NCBI GenBank assembly: GCA_035512595.1
Contig: DATKDU010000568.1
Span: 1-9,113, forward strand
Reading direction: 5' to 3'
DNA from: DATKDU01 sp035512595
GTDB taxonomy: Bacteria; Planctomycetota; Planctomycetia; Pirellulales; Pirellulaceae
Length of the DNA stretch: 9,113 nt
The notes beneath the pieces are model-generated. The model did no database searches. It was not told the DNA's origin and saw nothing but the letters and a program-made list of their open reading frames with translations. The stretch's first letter is position 1. Each line of letters opens with the position of its first letter. A program made the translations under genes and the position numbers. This document shows positions 1 through 5,739 of this stretch, in pieces.

Positions 1-1166
1 TCCATGACGCCACCCTCACGCCGCAGGATCCCCTCGCAGGCATCAAGGAGCTGGCCAGGCAAGTGGCTGCCGCGGGGATCAAGAAAATCACTGGCGACGT
101 CCTGATCGACGACCGGCTCTTCGATCATACCGAAGGGAGCGGCAGCGGACCGGGAAACCTCACGCCGATCATGGTCAACGACAACGTGATCGATTTTCTG
201 ATCGAGCCGGCCGAGGAAGGCAAACCGGCGAAGGTCACCACCCGGCCGCTCGTCTCGACCTACAAGATAGAGATCGACGTCCAGACCGTCGGCTCAGGCG
301 ACAAGCTCGAGACGTGGATCAACGTAGAACGGAATTCATTCCGTTCAGAAGGTTCTGGGAACGGAATGAATTCCGTTCTACGACTCACCGGCAAGATTCC
401 CGCCGGCCGCGAGCCCCTCGTGCGGCACTGGGAAGTGACCGATGCGGCCGGCTTTGCCCGGTCGCTCCTCATCGAGGCGCTGCGCGAAGCCGGCGTCGAA
501 GTCGGCGGCACTCCGGCGCTGCGTCATCCGCCCCAATCAACGATGCCCAGCCGCGAAGAAGTCGCCAAGCTGCCCGACGTGGCCAGGTTCGTCTCGCCGC
601 CGCTAGCCGAGAACGCCAGGTTGATCCTCAAGGTCAGCCACAACCTGCACGCCAGCACGCTGCCGCTGCTGGTTGCCGCGAAACACGGCCAGCGGACGGT
701 GCGCGACGGCCTGAAGCGCCAGGCCGAGTTCCTCAAGCGCAACAACATCGACGCCGAGGCGATCTCGTTCGGCGGCGGAGCGGGCGGCTCGCGGGCGGAC
801 TACGTGACGCCGGCAGTGACCGTGCAGCTACTAAAGTACATGGCGACGCGGAGCGACGTCGAAGCCTATCACCGGGCGCTGCCGATCCTCGGCGTGGATG
901 GCACGCTGGCCAAGAGCGTTGGCGCGGACAGCCCGGCCCGCGGCCAGGCGCAGGCCAAGACGGGGACGCTGACGTGGGACAACGGCCTGTTGGGGCGCGG
1001 CCTGTGTACCAGCAAGGCCCTGGCCGGCTATTTGACGACGAAGTCGGGCCGCAAGCTGGCGTTCGCGGCGTTCGTCAACGGCGTCCATCTCAAGGACGGC
1101 CTGGAGACAAAGCACATCGGGCAGGATTTGGGGAAGCTGTGCGAGATCGTGTTTGAGGAGCGGTAA
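1..1166 (+). CDS. dacB: D-alanyl-D-alanine carboxypeptidase/endopeptidase, PBP4 type (peptidase S13), 5' partial
   Basis: This is a low-molecular-weight penicillin-binding protein of the PBP4/DacB family, which trims or cleaves peptidoglycan stem peptides in the periplasm. The frame is already open at base 3 (HDATLTPQDPLAGIKELARQ...), so the start, signal peptide and the SxxK active-site serine lie upstream of the window. A GTG at 63 is internal. Visible family marks are the segment ITGDVLIDDRLFDH, the SxN motif as SHN (bases 636-644, in VSHNLHAS), and the KTG triad as AKTGTLT (KTG at 957-965). The glycine-rich segment before VTP (FGGGAGGSRADYVTP) replaces the commoner DGSGLS form. About 388 codons are present, roughly the C-terminal two thirds to three quarters of a usual S13 protein. 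A 60-bp palindrome (323-382) is read through in frame in the domain between DDRLF and SHN. The stop is TAA at 1164-1166. Family assignment is confident; the exact symbol is less so. Confidence 0.88.
   Translation, partial: HDATLTPQDPLAGIKELARQVAAAGIKKITGDVLIDDRLFDHTEGSGSGPGNLTPIMVNDNVIDFLIEPAEEGKPAKVTTRPLVSTYKIEIDVQTVGSGDKLETWINVERNSFRSEGSGNGMNSVLRLTGKIPAGREPLVRHWEVTDAAGFARSLLIEALREAGVEVGGTPALRHPPQSTMPSREEVAKLPDVARFVSPPLAENARLILKVSHNLHASTLPLLVAAKHGQRTVRDGLKRQAEFLKRNNIDAEAISFGGGAGGSRADYVTPAVTVQLLKYMATRSDVEAYHRALPILGVDGTLAKSVGADSPARGQAQAKTGTLTWDNGLLGRGLCTSKALAGYLTTKSGRKLAFAAFVNGVHLKDGLETKHIGQDLGKLCEIVFEER
323..382. repeat. Perfect 60-bp palindromic element inside the S13 gene
   Basis: Bases 323-346 and 359-382 are exact reverse complements (24 bp each) around a 12-base loop. 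Each arm is itself a near palindrome: GAACGGAAT, two bases, ATTCCGTTC (327-346 and 359-378). The core is therefore present four times in alternating orientation, and each arm contains a GAATTC site. The element is 20 codons long, has no stop in the frame used, and encodes about NVERNSF...GMNSVLR between KLETWI and LTGKIPAG. I recall the same core as a dispersed planctomycete repeat, but copy number could not be checked here. Confidence 0.9.
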
Positions 1167-1173
1167 ATACAAA

Positions 1174-1245
1174 AAGCCTGAAGCGCAAGCGAAGGAAAGG
1201 CCGTTTTGCAAGTGGACGGCTTTCCTTCGCTGGCGCTTCAGGCTT
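1174..1245. repeat. Long inverted repeat (about 30-bp arms) between convergent genes
   Basis: Bases 1174-1204 pair with 1216-1245. The arms begin AAGCCTGAAGCGC and end in the reverse complement, with one mismatch and one single-base bulge, around an 11-base loop. It starts 7 bases after the stop of the carboxypeptidase gene and lies between that gene and the convergent 87-aa gene. The position suits a bidirectional transcription end, but there is no T-run, so it is not a classical intrinsic terminator. I recall this arm (it reads LKRQRR or KPEAQAKE when translated) as a dispersed planctomycete repeat; that part is memory, not search. Confidence 0.85.
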
Positions 1246-1254
1246 GTGAACCGA

Positions 1255-1273
1255 GCACTCGCGGAGCGAGTGC
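1255..1273. repeat. Short perfect hairpin, 8-bp arms with GGA loop
   Basis: GCACTCGC (1255-1262), loop GGA, GCGAGTGC (1266-1273) form a perfect stem. It sits 9 bases after the larger inverted repeat and about 10 bases beyond the stop of the minus-strand 87-aa gene, so it could act as the transcription end for that gene. No T-tract follows on either strand. Confidence 0.7.
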
Positions 1274-1282
1274 ACCACATTG

Positions 1283-1546
1283 TTACACCGCCTGTTGGAT
1301 CTCATCTTCCAGCGACTGGGCCTGGTTGCGGGCGGCCAGGAAAGCCTCGGCCAGCAGGCGGCGGCCGGTCTCGGTGTGTACGGGCAGCGAGCGCTTGACC
1401 TGCTCGGTCGCTCGGCAATACAAGGTGACCTGCGTGGGGCGGATCGCGTCGATGGCGACGTCGCCGCCGTCCATCCGGTAGTCCACGCAGAGCTCGACGT
1501 CGCGGGCGTTGGCCGCGTCCTCCCAAACAATTCGGTAAGCCTTCAT
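1283..1546 (-). CDS. Small hypothetical protein (87 aa)
   Basis: I do not recognise the family. The protein starts MKAYRIVWEDAANARD, followed by a predicted beta-rich section (VELCVDYRMDGGDVAIDAI, PTQVTLYC) and a C-terminal alpha helix rich in Ala, Glu and Gln. It has no signal peptide and no membrane segment, so it is probably a small cytosolic protein. The start is well supported: GAGGAG (reverse complement of 1554-1559) lies 7 bases upstream of the ATG at 1546. It is convergent with the carboxypeptidase gene, and its upstream side faces a 325-bp gap that holds a 14-bp palindrome 22 bases before the ATG. A plausible native planctomycete gene of unknown role; the other frames over this stretch lack a comparable ribosome site. 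Confidence 0.75.
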   Translation of the reverse strand: MKAYRIVWEDAANARDVELCVDYRMDGGDVAIDAIRPTQVTLYCRATEQVKRSLPVHTETGRRLLAEAFLAARNQAQSLEDEIQQAV

Positions 1547-1568
1547 CTCTAACTCCTCAACAATTTAT

Positions 1569-1582
1569 GCGAACTTGTTCGC
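1569..1582. promoter_or_regulatory. 14-bp palindrome, operator candidate
   Basis: GCGAACTTGTTCGC is a perfect 6-2-6 palindrome located 22 bases before the ATG of the minus-strand 87-aa gene and just upstream of its ribosome site. It could be a repressor operator or a small hairpin in the leader. It resembles the Bacillus-type LexA box (GAAC-N4-GTTC), but the spacer is 2 rather than 4 bases, so I do not call it a LexA site. Confidence 0.35.
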
Positions 1583-1739
1583 CAGGGTTTTCCATAGGGG
1601 AATCCATCAGTTTACTCCACAGTTCGGCAGCCGAGTAGGGCATCTGCACCGAAAAACTGCGTAAACGCCGGGAAAAGCGGCTGTTTTGCGGCGGCGTTCG
1701 AAACGATAGCACACCGCTGCCGGCTAAGGTGAAAAGAAG

Positions 1740-2684
1740 TCACCTAGAGGGGCGGCAGCGAGCCTTCAAGTCGCCGGAGTGCCCGCGGGTGCGATTGGCC
1801 GCAATGTGCGGGTGACGACGGGCTATAATACCAAGTGCAGGGGATATTTGATCTTGTAGGGGGAATTCACCATGGCGGCAAAGATCCGGAAGAATTCTTC
1901 GGGCAGTTCGGCAAAGGGCTCCGTGAAGTCCGGCAAGGCGCTGGCAAAGCCACAGAATAAACGCCGTCCAGCGGGGACCGGCGCTCCGCGGCCGGGAGAC
2001 TGGTTGGTTCACACACCCGACCGCGAAACGCTGCTTGACTTTGGCCGCGATTTGGCCCAAATCCGCAATCGGCTCAAGCGAAAACAGATCATGCTGGCCG
2101 ATTGCTTTCTGAGTCGGGTCCCTTTCGAGCCCGGAGAACCGATGGAATTGGGTGCCGCCGAGTTGGAAGTGTTTTGATTGGCGATGGCGGAACAAAGGGC
2201 TATTCCTTAACCGGCCTGACGACAAATTGAAAATGGTCGTTGGGGATGAGCTCGACGATTTCTTGCCGACGGCGATTTCTTGCCGACGGCGAAAGAGGGC
2301 GTCCAGAAACTCAAGGCCCCCCTCGTCGCCAAGCAGCACGTACTCGAGCGGTGCCCTCGAGAAGCTGACGTTAGCAAGCCACGCCAGTTTGTCTCCCGCG
2401 TCGTCGCGGAGTTGCAGAATGACATTGGCGGTGCCTCGCGGAAAGGGAGTCCCTCGCCAAAAGACACCCAACGGTTTTCCCGCTTCGTCCGTCCAGGTAA
2501 GGTCAGCGGATTTCAGGCCTAAGTCAGCCAGCAGGGCGAGAGGGAAGAGAGTGACCGTTGATCCAGTGTCCACGAGGATGTTCATTTCCGACGTCTTGGC
2601 CTGCCCTCGAAACAGCCTGCCGACAAAGAAAGGACGCGGTCGAGTTCCCGGGCTGACCTGTCGATAACGTGCTCGAAGAGTCAT
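1740..2684 (-). CDS. Retropepsin-like (clan AA) aspartic protease, C-terminus frameshifted; native end probably at 2200
   Basis: The N-terminal 137 residues form a bacterial retropepsin-like domain. The catalytic Asp is in NILVDTGSTVTLFP (D39-T40-G41-S42), followed by a beta-rich section and the conserved hydrophobic-hydrophobic-Gly motif in VLLGDE (residues 116-121). Such domains act as dimers, each monomer giving one DTG; substrates here are unknown, and no signal peptide or membrane segment is seen. The start ATG at 2684 has a strong GGAGG site 8 bases upstream that overlaps the stop of the upstream double-CxxC gene (12-nt gap), so the two are probably coupled. A 17-bp tandem duplication (2256-2292) shifts the frame after residue 137. 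As written, the frame continues as a 314-aa product running antisense over the 101-aa gene. Removing one 17-bp copy gives the ending VELIPNDHFQFVVRPVKE and a stop at 2200-2202, for a 155-aa protein of sensible family length. The tail beyond 2200 is almost certainly not a native sequence. Confidence 0.75.
   Translation of the reverse strand: MTLRARYRQVSPGTRPRPFFVGRLFRGQAKTSEMNILVDTGSTVTLFPLALLADLGLKSADLTWTDEAGKPLGVFWRGTPFPRGTANVILQLRDDAGDKLAWLANVSFSRAPLEYVLLGDEGGLEFLDALFRRRQEIAVGKKSSSSSPTTIFNLSSGRLRNSPLFRHRQSKHFQLGGTQFHRFSGLERDPTQKAIGQHDLFSLEPIADLGQIAAKVKQRFAVGCVNQPVSRPRSAGPRWTAFILWLCQRLAGLHGALCRTARRILPDLCRHGEFPLQDQISPALGIIARRHPHIAANRTRGHSGDLKARCRPSR
1824..1829 (+). promoter_or_regulatory. Consensus -10 hexamer before the 101-aa gene
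   Basis: A perfect TATAAT lies 42 bases upstream of the ATG at 1872. No good -35 box stands at 16-18 bases upstream; TTGGCC at 1795-1800 is too far (23-base spacer). In this GC-rich context an exact TATAAT is rare, so it is a reasonable promoter candidate for the 101-aa gene. Confidence 0.4.
1872..2177 (+). CDS. Small basic hypothetical protein (101 aa)
   Basis: No family is recognised. The first 40 or so residues are a low-complexity basic tail rich in Lys, Ser, Gly and Ala (MAAKIRKNSSGSSAKGSVKS...), probably disordered and possibly nucleic-acid binding. Residues from about 43 onward (GDWLVHTPDRETLLDFGRDL) look like a short folded helical region ending ELGAAELEVF. The start is supported by AGGGGGA (1858-1864) 7 bases before the ATG, and by a TATAAT at 1824. 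The stop is TGA at 2175-2177. The opposite strand is also open here, but only because the protease gene has been shifted into a spurious frame; if that shift is undone the two genes are convergent with 22 bases between their stops. Confidence 0.65.
   Translation: MAAKIRKNSSGSSAKGSVKSGKALAKPQNKRRPAGTGAPRPGDWLVHTPDRETLLDFGRDLAQIRNRLKRKQIMLADCFLSRVPFEPGEPMELGAAELEVF
2256..2292. repeat. 17-bp tandem duplication (about 2.2 copies) in the protease gene
   Basis: The unit GATTTCTTGCCGACGGC occurs at 2257-2273 and again at 2274-2290 without a mismatch; the period-17 match extends one base left and two bases right. Seventeen is not a multiple of three, so the second copy changes the frame of the minus-strand protease. 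It is either a recent slippage event or an assembly or sequencing artefact. Confidence 0.95.
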
Positions 2685-2691
2685 GATCCTC

Positions 2692-2699
2692 CCCTCCTA
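2692..2699 (-). promoter_or_regulatory. Ribosome site overlapping upstream stop codon
   Basis: Read on the minus strand, the stop TAG of the double-CxxC gene (2697-2699) runs straight into GGAGGG (2692-2697), the ribosome site of the protease, 7 bases before its ATG. The arrangement suggests re-initiation by ribosomes ending the upstream gene. Confidence 0.6.
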
Positions 2700-2981
2700 C
2701 CCCCCCGCCGGGTTCTCGATCCACTCGTTGTAGCAGGCGGTGCAGAGGTGGATGATCACCCGCCGGTGGACCTGGTCGAGCGCTTCCTGCGGCGAGAGAT
2801 CGGCAAGCTCGGCCACCAGCTCGCGCCACTCATGCTTCAGATCGCGCGGGCTGGCGTCGCGCGTCAACTCCGGCGGCGTCGGATCCGCCACCGCGTCGAT
2901 CTGCACGACGTAAAACTCGCCGCGCCCCAGCGGGACCATTTTCAAGCAACGGGTACATAGCAGCGGTTCGTCGTCGGACAT
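2697..2981 (-). CDS. Small double-CxxC (probable zinc-binding) protein (94 aa)
   Basis: The protein has two CxxC pairs at its ends: C9-T-R-C12 near the N-terminus (LLCTRCLKMVPLGRGEF) and C80-T-A-C83 near the C-terminus (HLCTACYNEWIENPAGG). They are separated by about 67 residues that include a helical acidic stretch (KHEWRELVAELADLSPQEAL). This spacing suggests one split zinc site that closes the fold. The family is not recognised by name. I chose the ATG at 2981, which has a modest GAGG site 5 bases upstream; the frame is open back to 3122, but that extension (141 aa in all) has no ribosome site and a composition unlike the rest. It is followed after 12 nt by the aspartic protease gene, with the ribosome site of the latter overlapping this stop, so the two are likely co-translated. 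A GGGGC-GT-GCCCC palindrome (2994-3005) sits just upstream. Confidence 0.75.
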   Translation of the reverse strand: MSDDEPLLCTRCLKMVPLGRGEFYVVQIDAVADPTPPELTRDASPRDLKHEWRELVAELADLSPQEALDQVHRRVIIHLCTACYNEWIENPAGG

Positions 2982-3068
2982 GGCAGCCTCGAGGGGGCGT
3001 GCCCCATTGGACCATGCCCGCCGGCAGTCGTCACGTGCGGGAGAGCGGCCGCACTTGAGGGCCTGAAT

Positions 3069-3097
3069 TTGAATCCACGCTCGCCGGAGTGTACATT
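3069..3097 (+). promoter_or_regulatory. Sigma70-like promoter candidate for the 555-aa membrane protein
   Basis: TTGAAT (3069-3074) and TACATT (3092-3097) each match the consensus at four of six bases and are separated by exactly 17 bases. Transcription would begin near 3104, leaving a leader of about 40 bases before the ATG at 3145. It lies in the 163-bp divergent gap shared with the minus-strand double-CxxC gene. Confidence 0.4.
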
Positions 3098-3144
3098 CAG
3101 CCTCGACGCCGCCACTCCCCACCGCCCTTCACCTCAGTGCGTCC

Positions 3145-4812
3145 ATGTCGATCGACTCCCTCGCTCAGCGGTTCAGGTACCAGCGTAGCGGCAAAGTCCG
3201 CTGGGGGCGTCTGCTCGTACTGCTGCCGATTCCGCTCCTCGTCGCCGTGGCAATGGGGGCCACGCTCTGCTGGACTCTTGCGGCCGGGCTTTATTACGCC
3301 ATCTTCACTCCGCTGATCGTGTCGTTGCCGCTGTTGGCCGCGGCGCACTGGACGGTGCGCTGGTCGCATTGCCGCAACGTGGTTGTGGCGGCGCTGCTCG
3401 GTGGGCTGCTGGGAATTGTGATGTACCTGGGGTATTTCCACGCGCATCTGGTCTCGATTGCTGGTCCGGGCGTGATGCATCGCGTGGATGAGCTGCCGCG
3501 GTTTATCCAGTGGCGGATGCACAGGGACGTGAATGTGGATGAGCGATTGCCGCAGCCGCAGAAGCCGGATGTGACGGGGAATTGGCTCCGCTTTGGCTGC
3601 GAACTGCTGGCGATTATCGCGGCCGTCGCTGGTATCTCGTTCAACGCCGCCTCGGGGGCGTATTGCGAAGGGTGCGGCCAGTGGATGCGGATGGGCCTGC
3701 AACTAGCGCCGGCAGGCTCAGCACGGAAAGTTGCAGAATACCTGGCGGCGGGACGGCTTGGCGAACTTCCCCCAATCCCGAATTGCGGGGTGACAACGGG
3801 GAAATCCGCGAAGATCAAAGTGGAGAGTTGTCGCCGCGCAGGTCAGGCGGAGTCGTGCTGCAGCTATCTGACCCTCGAGGAAAACGATCCAGGAAGCTTG
3901 TTCGGCCGCGCGAATATGGAGAAGATCCTCACCCGCGGCCAGATCAGCCAGGAGGAACTGGGCTGGCTGGCGCGGAGCGTTCCCGCGCTCGCCCCACTGG
4001 CACCGCCGGGATTTGCAGCGGCAGTGAACACCACGGCCGGACAATCGCCCCAGATTGCAGTTCCGGCTCAAATTGTTGGCGGGGCCGAAGCGGTCATCGA
4101 GACGCTGCCGCCGGAAGCCGGCCAGCGGGTCTTCACGAAGACCAACGCGGCGATTGCCATCTGCCTGTCCCTTTTGCCGCTCGTGACGCTGCTGTGCGGG
4201 ATTGGACTGCTCGTTGCGGGGTGGTGGTTTTGGCCGGCCAATCTGGCGGATACGACGCGTGTGATGGTGGCGCTGACCAGCCTTGTCACCGGCGGACTGG
4301 CGGCACTGTTTGGCCTCGTCGTCACCTATGTCAACGTGGACTACTTCAACATGCAATACTGCCTGGCGATTGCACGCAATGAGATTGCGTTGCGCGCGGG
4401 TGCGATCGTCGATCCGCGCGATCCGGAGGCGTTCTTCGTGGACGTTGTTCCCCGCGAGCGCTGGACCGATATCGCTATCGAGAAGGCGACCGACGGCGGC
4501 TTTGTGCTCGTCGATCATAGCCGCCGGCAAGTGTTGTTCGAGGGGATCAAGCAGCGGTATCGCATCCCAGCGGCCGCCATCTTGCATAGCGAGGCAGAAT
4601 GCATTCAGCCGCAGGCGGGCGGATTTGCCTTTTACGCGACCGTGGTGCAGGCGCTGCTTGCGGATGCGGCACCCGGCGGCGGCGGCAACGCACCCGGTGT
4701 GTGGGAAACCCCCTTCATGGTCCGTCCGACGACGTTCACGCGATTCAGCGGCGCCTACCGCCGCCGCTCGTGCGAGGAACTGGCCGAGCAAATCCGGCGG
4801 ATGACAGGGTAG
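3145..4812 (+). CDS. Multi-pass membrane protein with Cys-rich central domain (555 aa), unknown function
   Basis: The family is not recognised. The N-terminus is a short basic stretch followed by three hydrophobic segments (about residues 22-46, 50-68 and 78-100) and a fourth at about 150-170. A central soluble part of about 160 residues carries C174-E-G-C177, C214, C229 and the pair C238-C239, which could form a metal site or disulfides depending on its side of the membrane. Two more membrane segments (334-362 and 373-397) precede a C-terminal soluble domain of about 150 residues (PEAFFVDVVPRERW, EKATDGGFVLVDHSRRQVLFEG) that looks beta-rich. No catalytic motif is evident. The ATG at 3145 lacks a clear ribosome site, but it begins the only open frame with sensible membrane topology, and a TTGAAT-17-TACATT promoter candidate lies upstream. 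The gene is monocistronic and converges with the next minus-strand gene across 153 bases that hold only a small GCCGC-GGA-GCGGC stem (4942-4954). Confidence 0.8.
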   Translation: MSIDSLAQRFRYQRSGKVRWGRLLVLLPIPLLVAVAMGATLCWTLAAGLYYAIFTPLIVSLPLLAAAHWTVRWSHCRNVVVAALLGGLLGIVMYLGYFHAHLVSIAGPGVMHRVDELPRFIQWRMHRDVNVDERLPQPQKPDVTGNWLRFGCELLAIIAAVAGISFNAASGAYCEGCGQWMRMGLQLAPAGSARKVAEYLAAGRLGELPPIPNCGVTTGKSAKIKVESCRRAGQAESCCSYLTLEENDPGSLFGRANMEKILTRGQISQEELGWLARSVPALAPLAPPGFAAAVNTTAGQSPQIAVPAQIVGGAEAVIETLPPEAGQRVFTKTNAAIAICLSLLPLVTLLCGIGLLVAGWWFWPANLADTTRVMVALTSLVTGGLAALFGLVVTYVNVDYFNMQYCLAIARNEIALRAGAIVDPRDPEAFFVDVVPRERWTDIAIEKATDGGFVLVDHSRRQVLFEGIKQRYRIPAAAILHSEAECIQPQAGGFAFYATVVQALLADAAPGGGGNAPGVWETPFMVRPTTFTRFSGAYRRRSCEELAEQIRRMTG

Positions 4813-4965
4813 CCGTTTCTCCAGACGGCGCTGGCCAGACCAGCACGCAGATTCCGGAGGCTGTCTCGCCGGGCGCCAGCAGTTTCCTGAGTGCGATCGG
4901 CGCGGCGCGGGGCTCGGCACAAAAGGCGCAGTCATTGTCCTGCCGCGGAGCGGCGGACCACACTT

Positions 4966-5622
4966 CTACGTGTCCACCTGGATGAACAGCATTCGCCCGT
5001 CCTTGGCGATCTTCGTCAGAGCGGGAAGCAGTTCTTCCTCGTATTGCCGCTGCACTTCGTCGTCTGCGGCATCGATGGACGGCTTGATCGACTCCAGCTC
5101 TTGGACCATTCGCTGCACTTCCTCCGGCGGATGCATGCTGTGCATCGGGGACCAGTCGCCAAATTTCACCTTTTGTTTTGCCCCACCGTGATAGCGGAAC
5201 GGGCGAGTGCCGAAAGTGGACATCGCGACGGAGGTCACCTGGTTGGGCGGCACTTTGAGCGCGTCCCTGGCGATACCGATCACGTCCCAGTAGACACCGT
5301 CACTGTCTACGCGGAAGTCGACGTTGAGACCCTTGCAGTTCATGCACGCGCCGTAAAACGTTCCCTCCCACAATTCCTTCCCCACCCGCGACAGGTCGCC
5401 GTACCAGTCGGGCATCGCCAACCGCTTAGCGACGATCGACGCCAGCGATTTGGCATCGGTTGGCCACTCCAGAATTGGATCGTCATCGTCGAATTCACCC
5501 TCAAGCTGCTCCAACTCCGCCGATAGCTCGCCTGCCAGAACCTTCAGTTGCTTTGGATCAGGCGATTCCACCAGCTTCTGAAACTTCGGCCAATCGAGCG
5601 AATAAATGATGAAGCCGGCCAT
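4966..5622 (-). CDS. Hypothetical cytosolic protein (218 aa)
   Basis: Begins MAGFIIYSLDWPKFQKLVES, then a helical acidic section with an EFDDDD run (residues 43-47) and a more conserved-looking core (WYGDLSRVGKELWEGTFYGA, then CMNCKGLNVDFRVDSDGVYW). The C-terminus is strongly helical and charged (PPEEVQRMVQELESIK, DEVQRQYEEELL). The single CMNC pair (C93, C96) is not enough for a zinc site alone. There is no signal peptide or membrane segment. I do not recognise the family with confidence. The ATG at 5622 has GGAG (reverse complement of 5629-5632) 6 bases upstream. The frame is open antisense of glgX back to 6378, but that extension has no ribosome site at any usable start and is a shadow of glgX. 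The gene is divergent from glgX with a 117-bp shared upstream region. Confidence 0.75.
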   Translation of the reverse strand: MAGFIIYSLDWPKFQKLVESPDPKQLKVLAGELSAELEQLEGEFDDDDPILEWPTDAKSLASIVAKRLAMPDWYGDLSRVGKELWEGTFYGACMNCKGLNVDFRVDSDGVYWDVIGIARDALKVPPNQVTSVAMSTFGTRPFRYHGGAKQKVKFGDWSPMHSMHPPEEVQRMVQELESIKPSIDAADDEVQRQYEEELLPALTKIAKDGRMLFIQVDT

Positions 5623-5666
5623 CGAGTTCTCCAGTTGAAAGCCACAAATTGGCGTTCCGCAGCCAG

Positions 5667-5696
5667 TTGCCCGCCGCTGCACGGGACTGCCATAAT
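5667..5696 (+). promoter_or_regulatory. Sigma70-like promoter candidate for glgX
   Basis: TTGCCC (5667-5672; four of six) and CATAAT (5691-5696; five of six) are 18 bases apart. A start near 5703 would give a leader of about 37 bases containing the GGAG ribosome site at 5730-5733. The AT-rich CATAATAAT stands out in the GC-rich gap between the two divergent genes. Confidence 0.45.
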
Positions 5697-5739
5697 AATC
5701 GCCACCTTGTGCCGTGCAAACTTCTGCGGGGAGCATCTC

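Larger units (their letters stand above)
1547..1871. other. 325-bp divergent intergenic region
   Basis: This gap lies between the start of the minus-strand 87-aa gene and the start of the plus-strand 101-aa gene. It contains the minus-strand ribosome site (1554-1559), a 14-bp palindrome (1569-1582), a small hairpin AGGTGA/TCACCT (1727-1745) and a TATAAT hexamer (1824-1829). The frame running antisense through 1740-1871 is only the read-through tail of the shifted protease gene and is not counted as coding. Nothing else is recognisable. Confidence 0.6.

Noticed and set aside
1569..1582. LexA (SOS) box
   Set aside because: The Bacillus-type consensus has four bases between GAAC and GTTC; here there are two, and no SOS gene is adjacent.
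2982..3122. Extension of the double-CxxC protein to a start at 3122
   Set aside because: No ribosome site, an Arg/Ala-rich composition typical of non-coding GC-rich DNA, and it would consume the divergent promoter region.
4942..4954. GCCGC-GGA-GCGGC stem between the convergent genes as a terminator
   Set aside because: Only 5-bp arms and no T-run; the CGCGGAGCG word also recurs at 1260 and 8544 and is easily produced by chance at this GC content.
5548..5739. Upstream in-frame extension of glgX
   Set aside because: It would overlap the start of the divergent 218-aa gene, does not resemble GlgX N-termini, and lies before the promoter candidate; MRVWPGHPHPLGATWDG is the usual family start.
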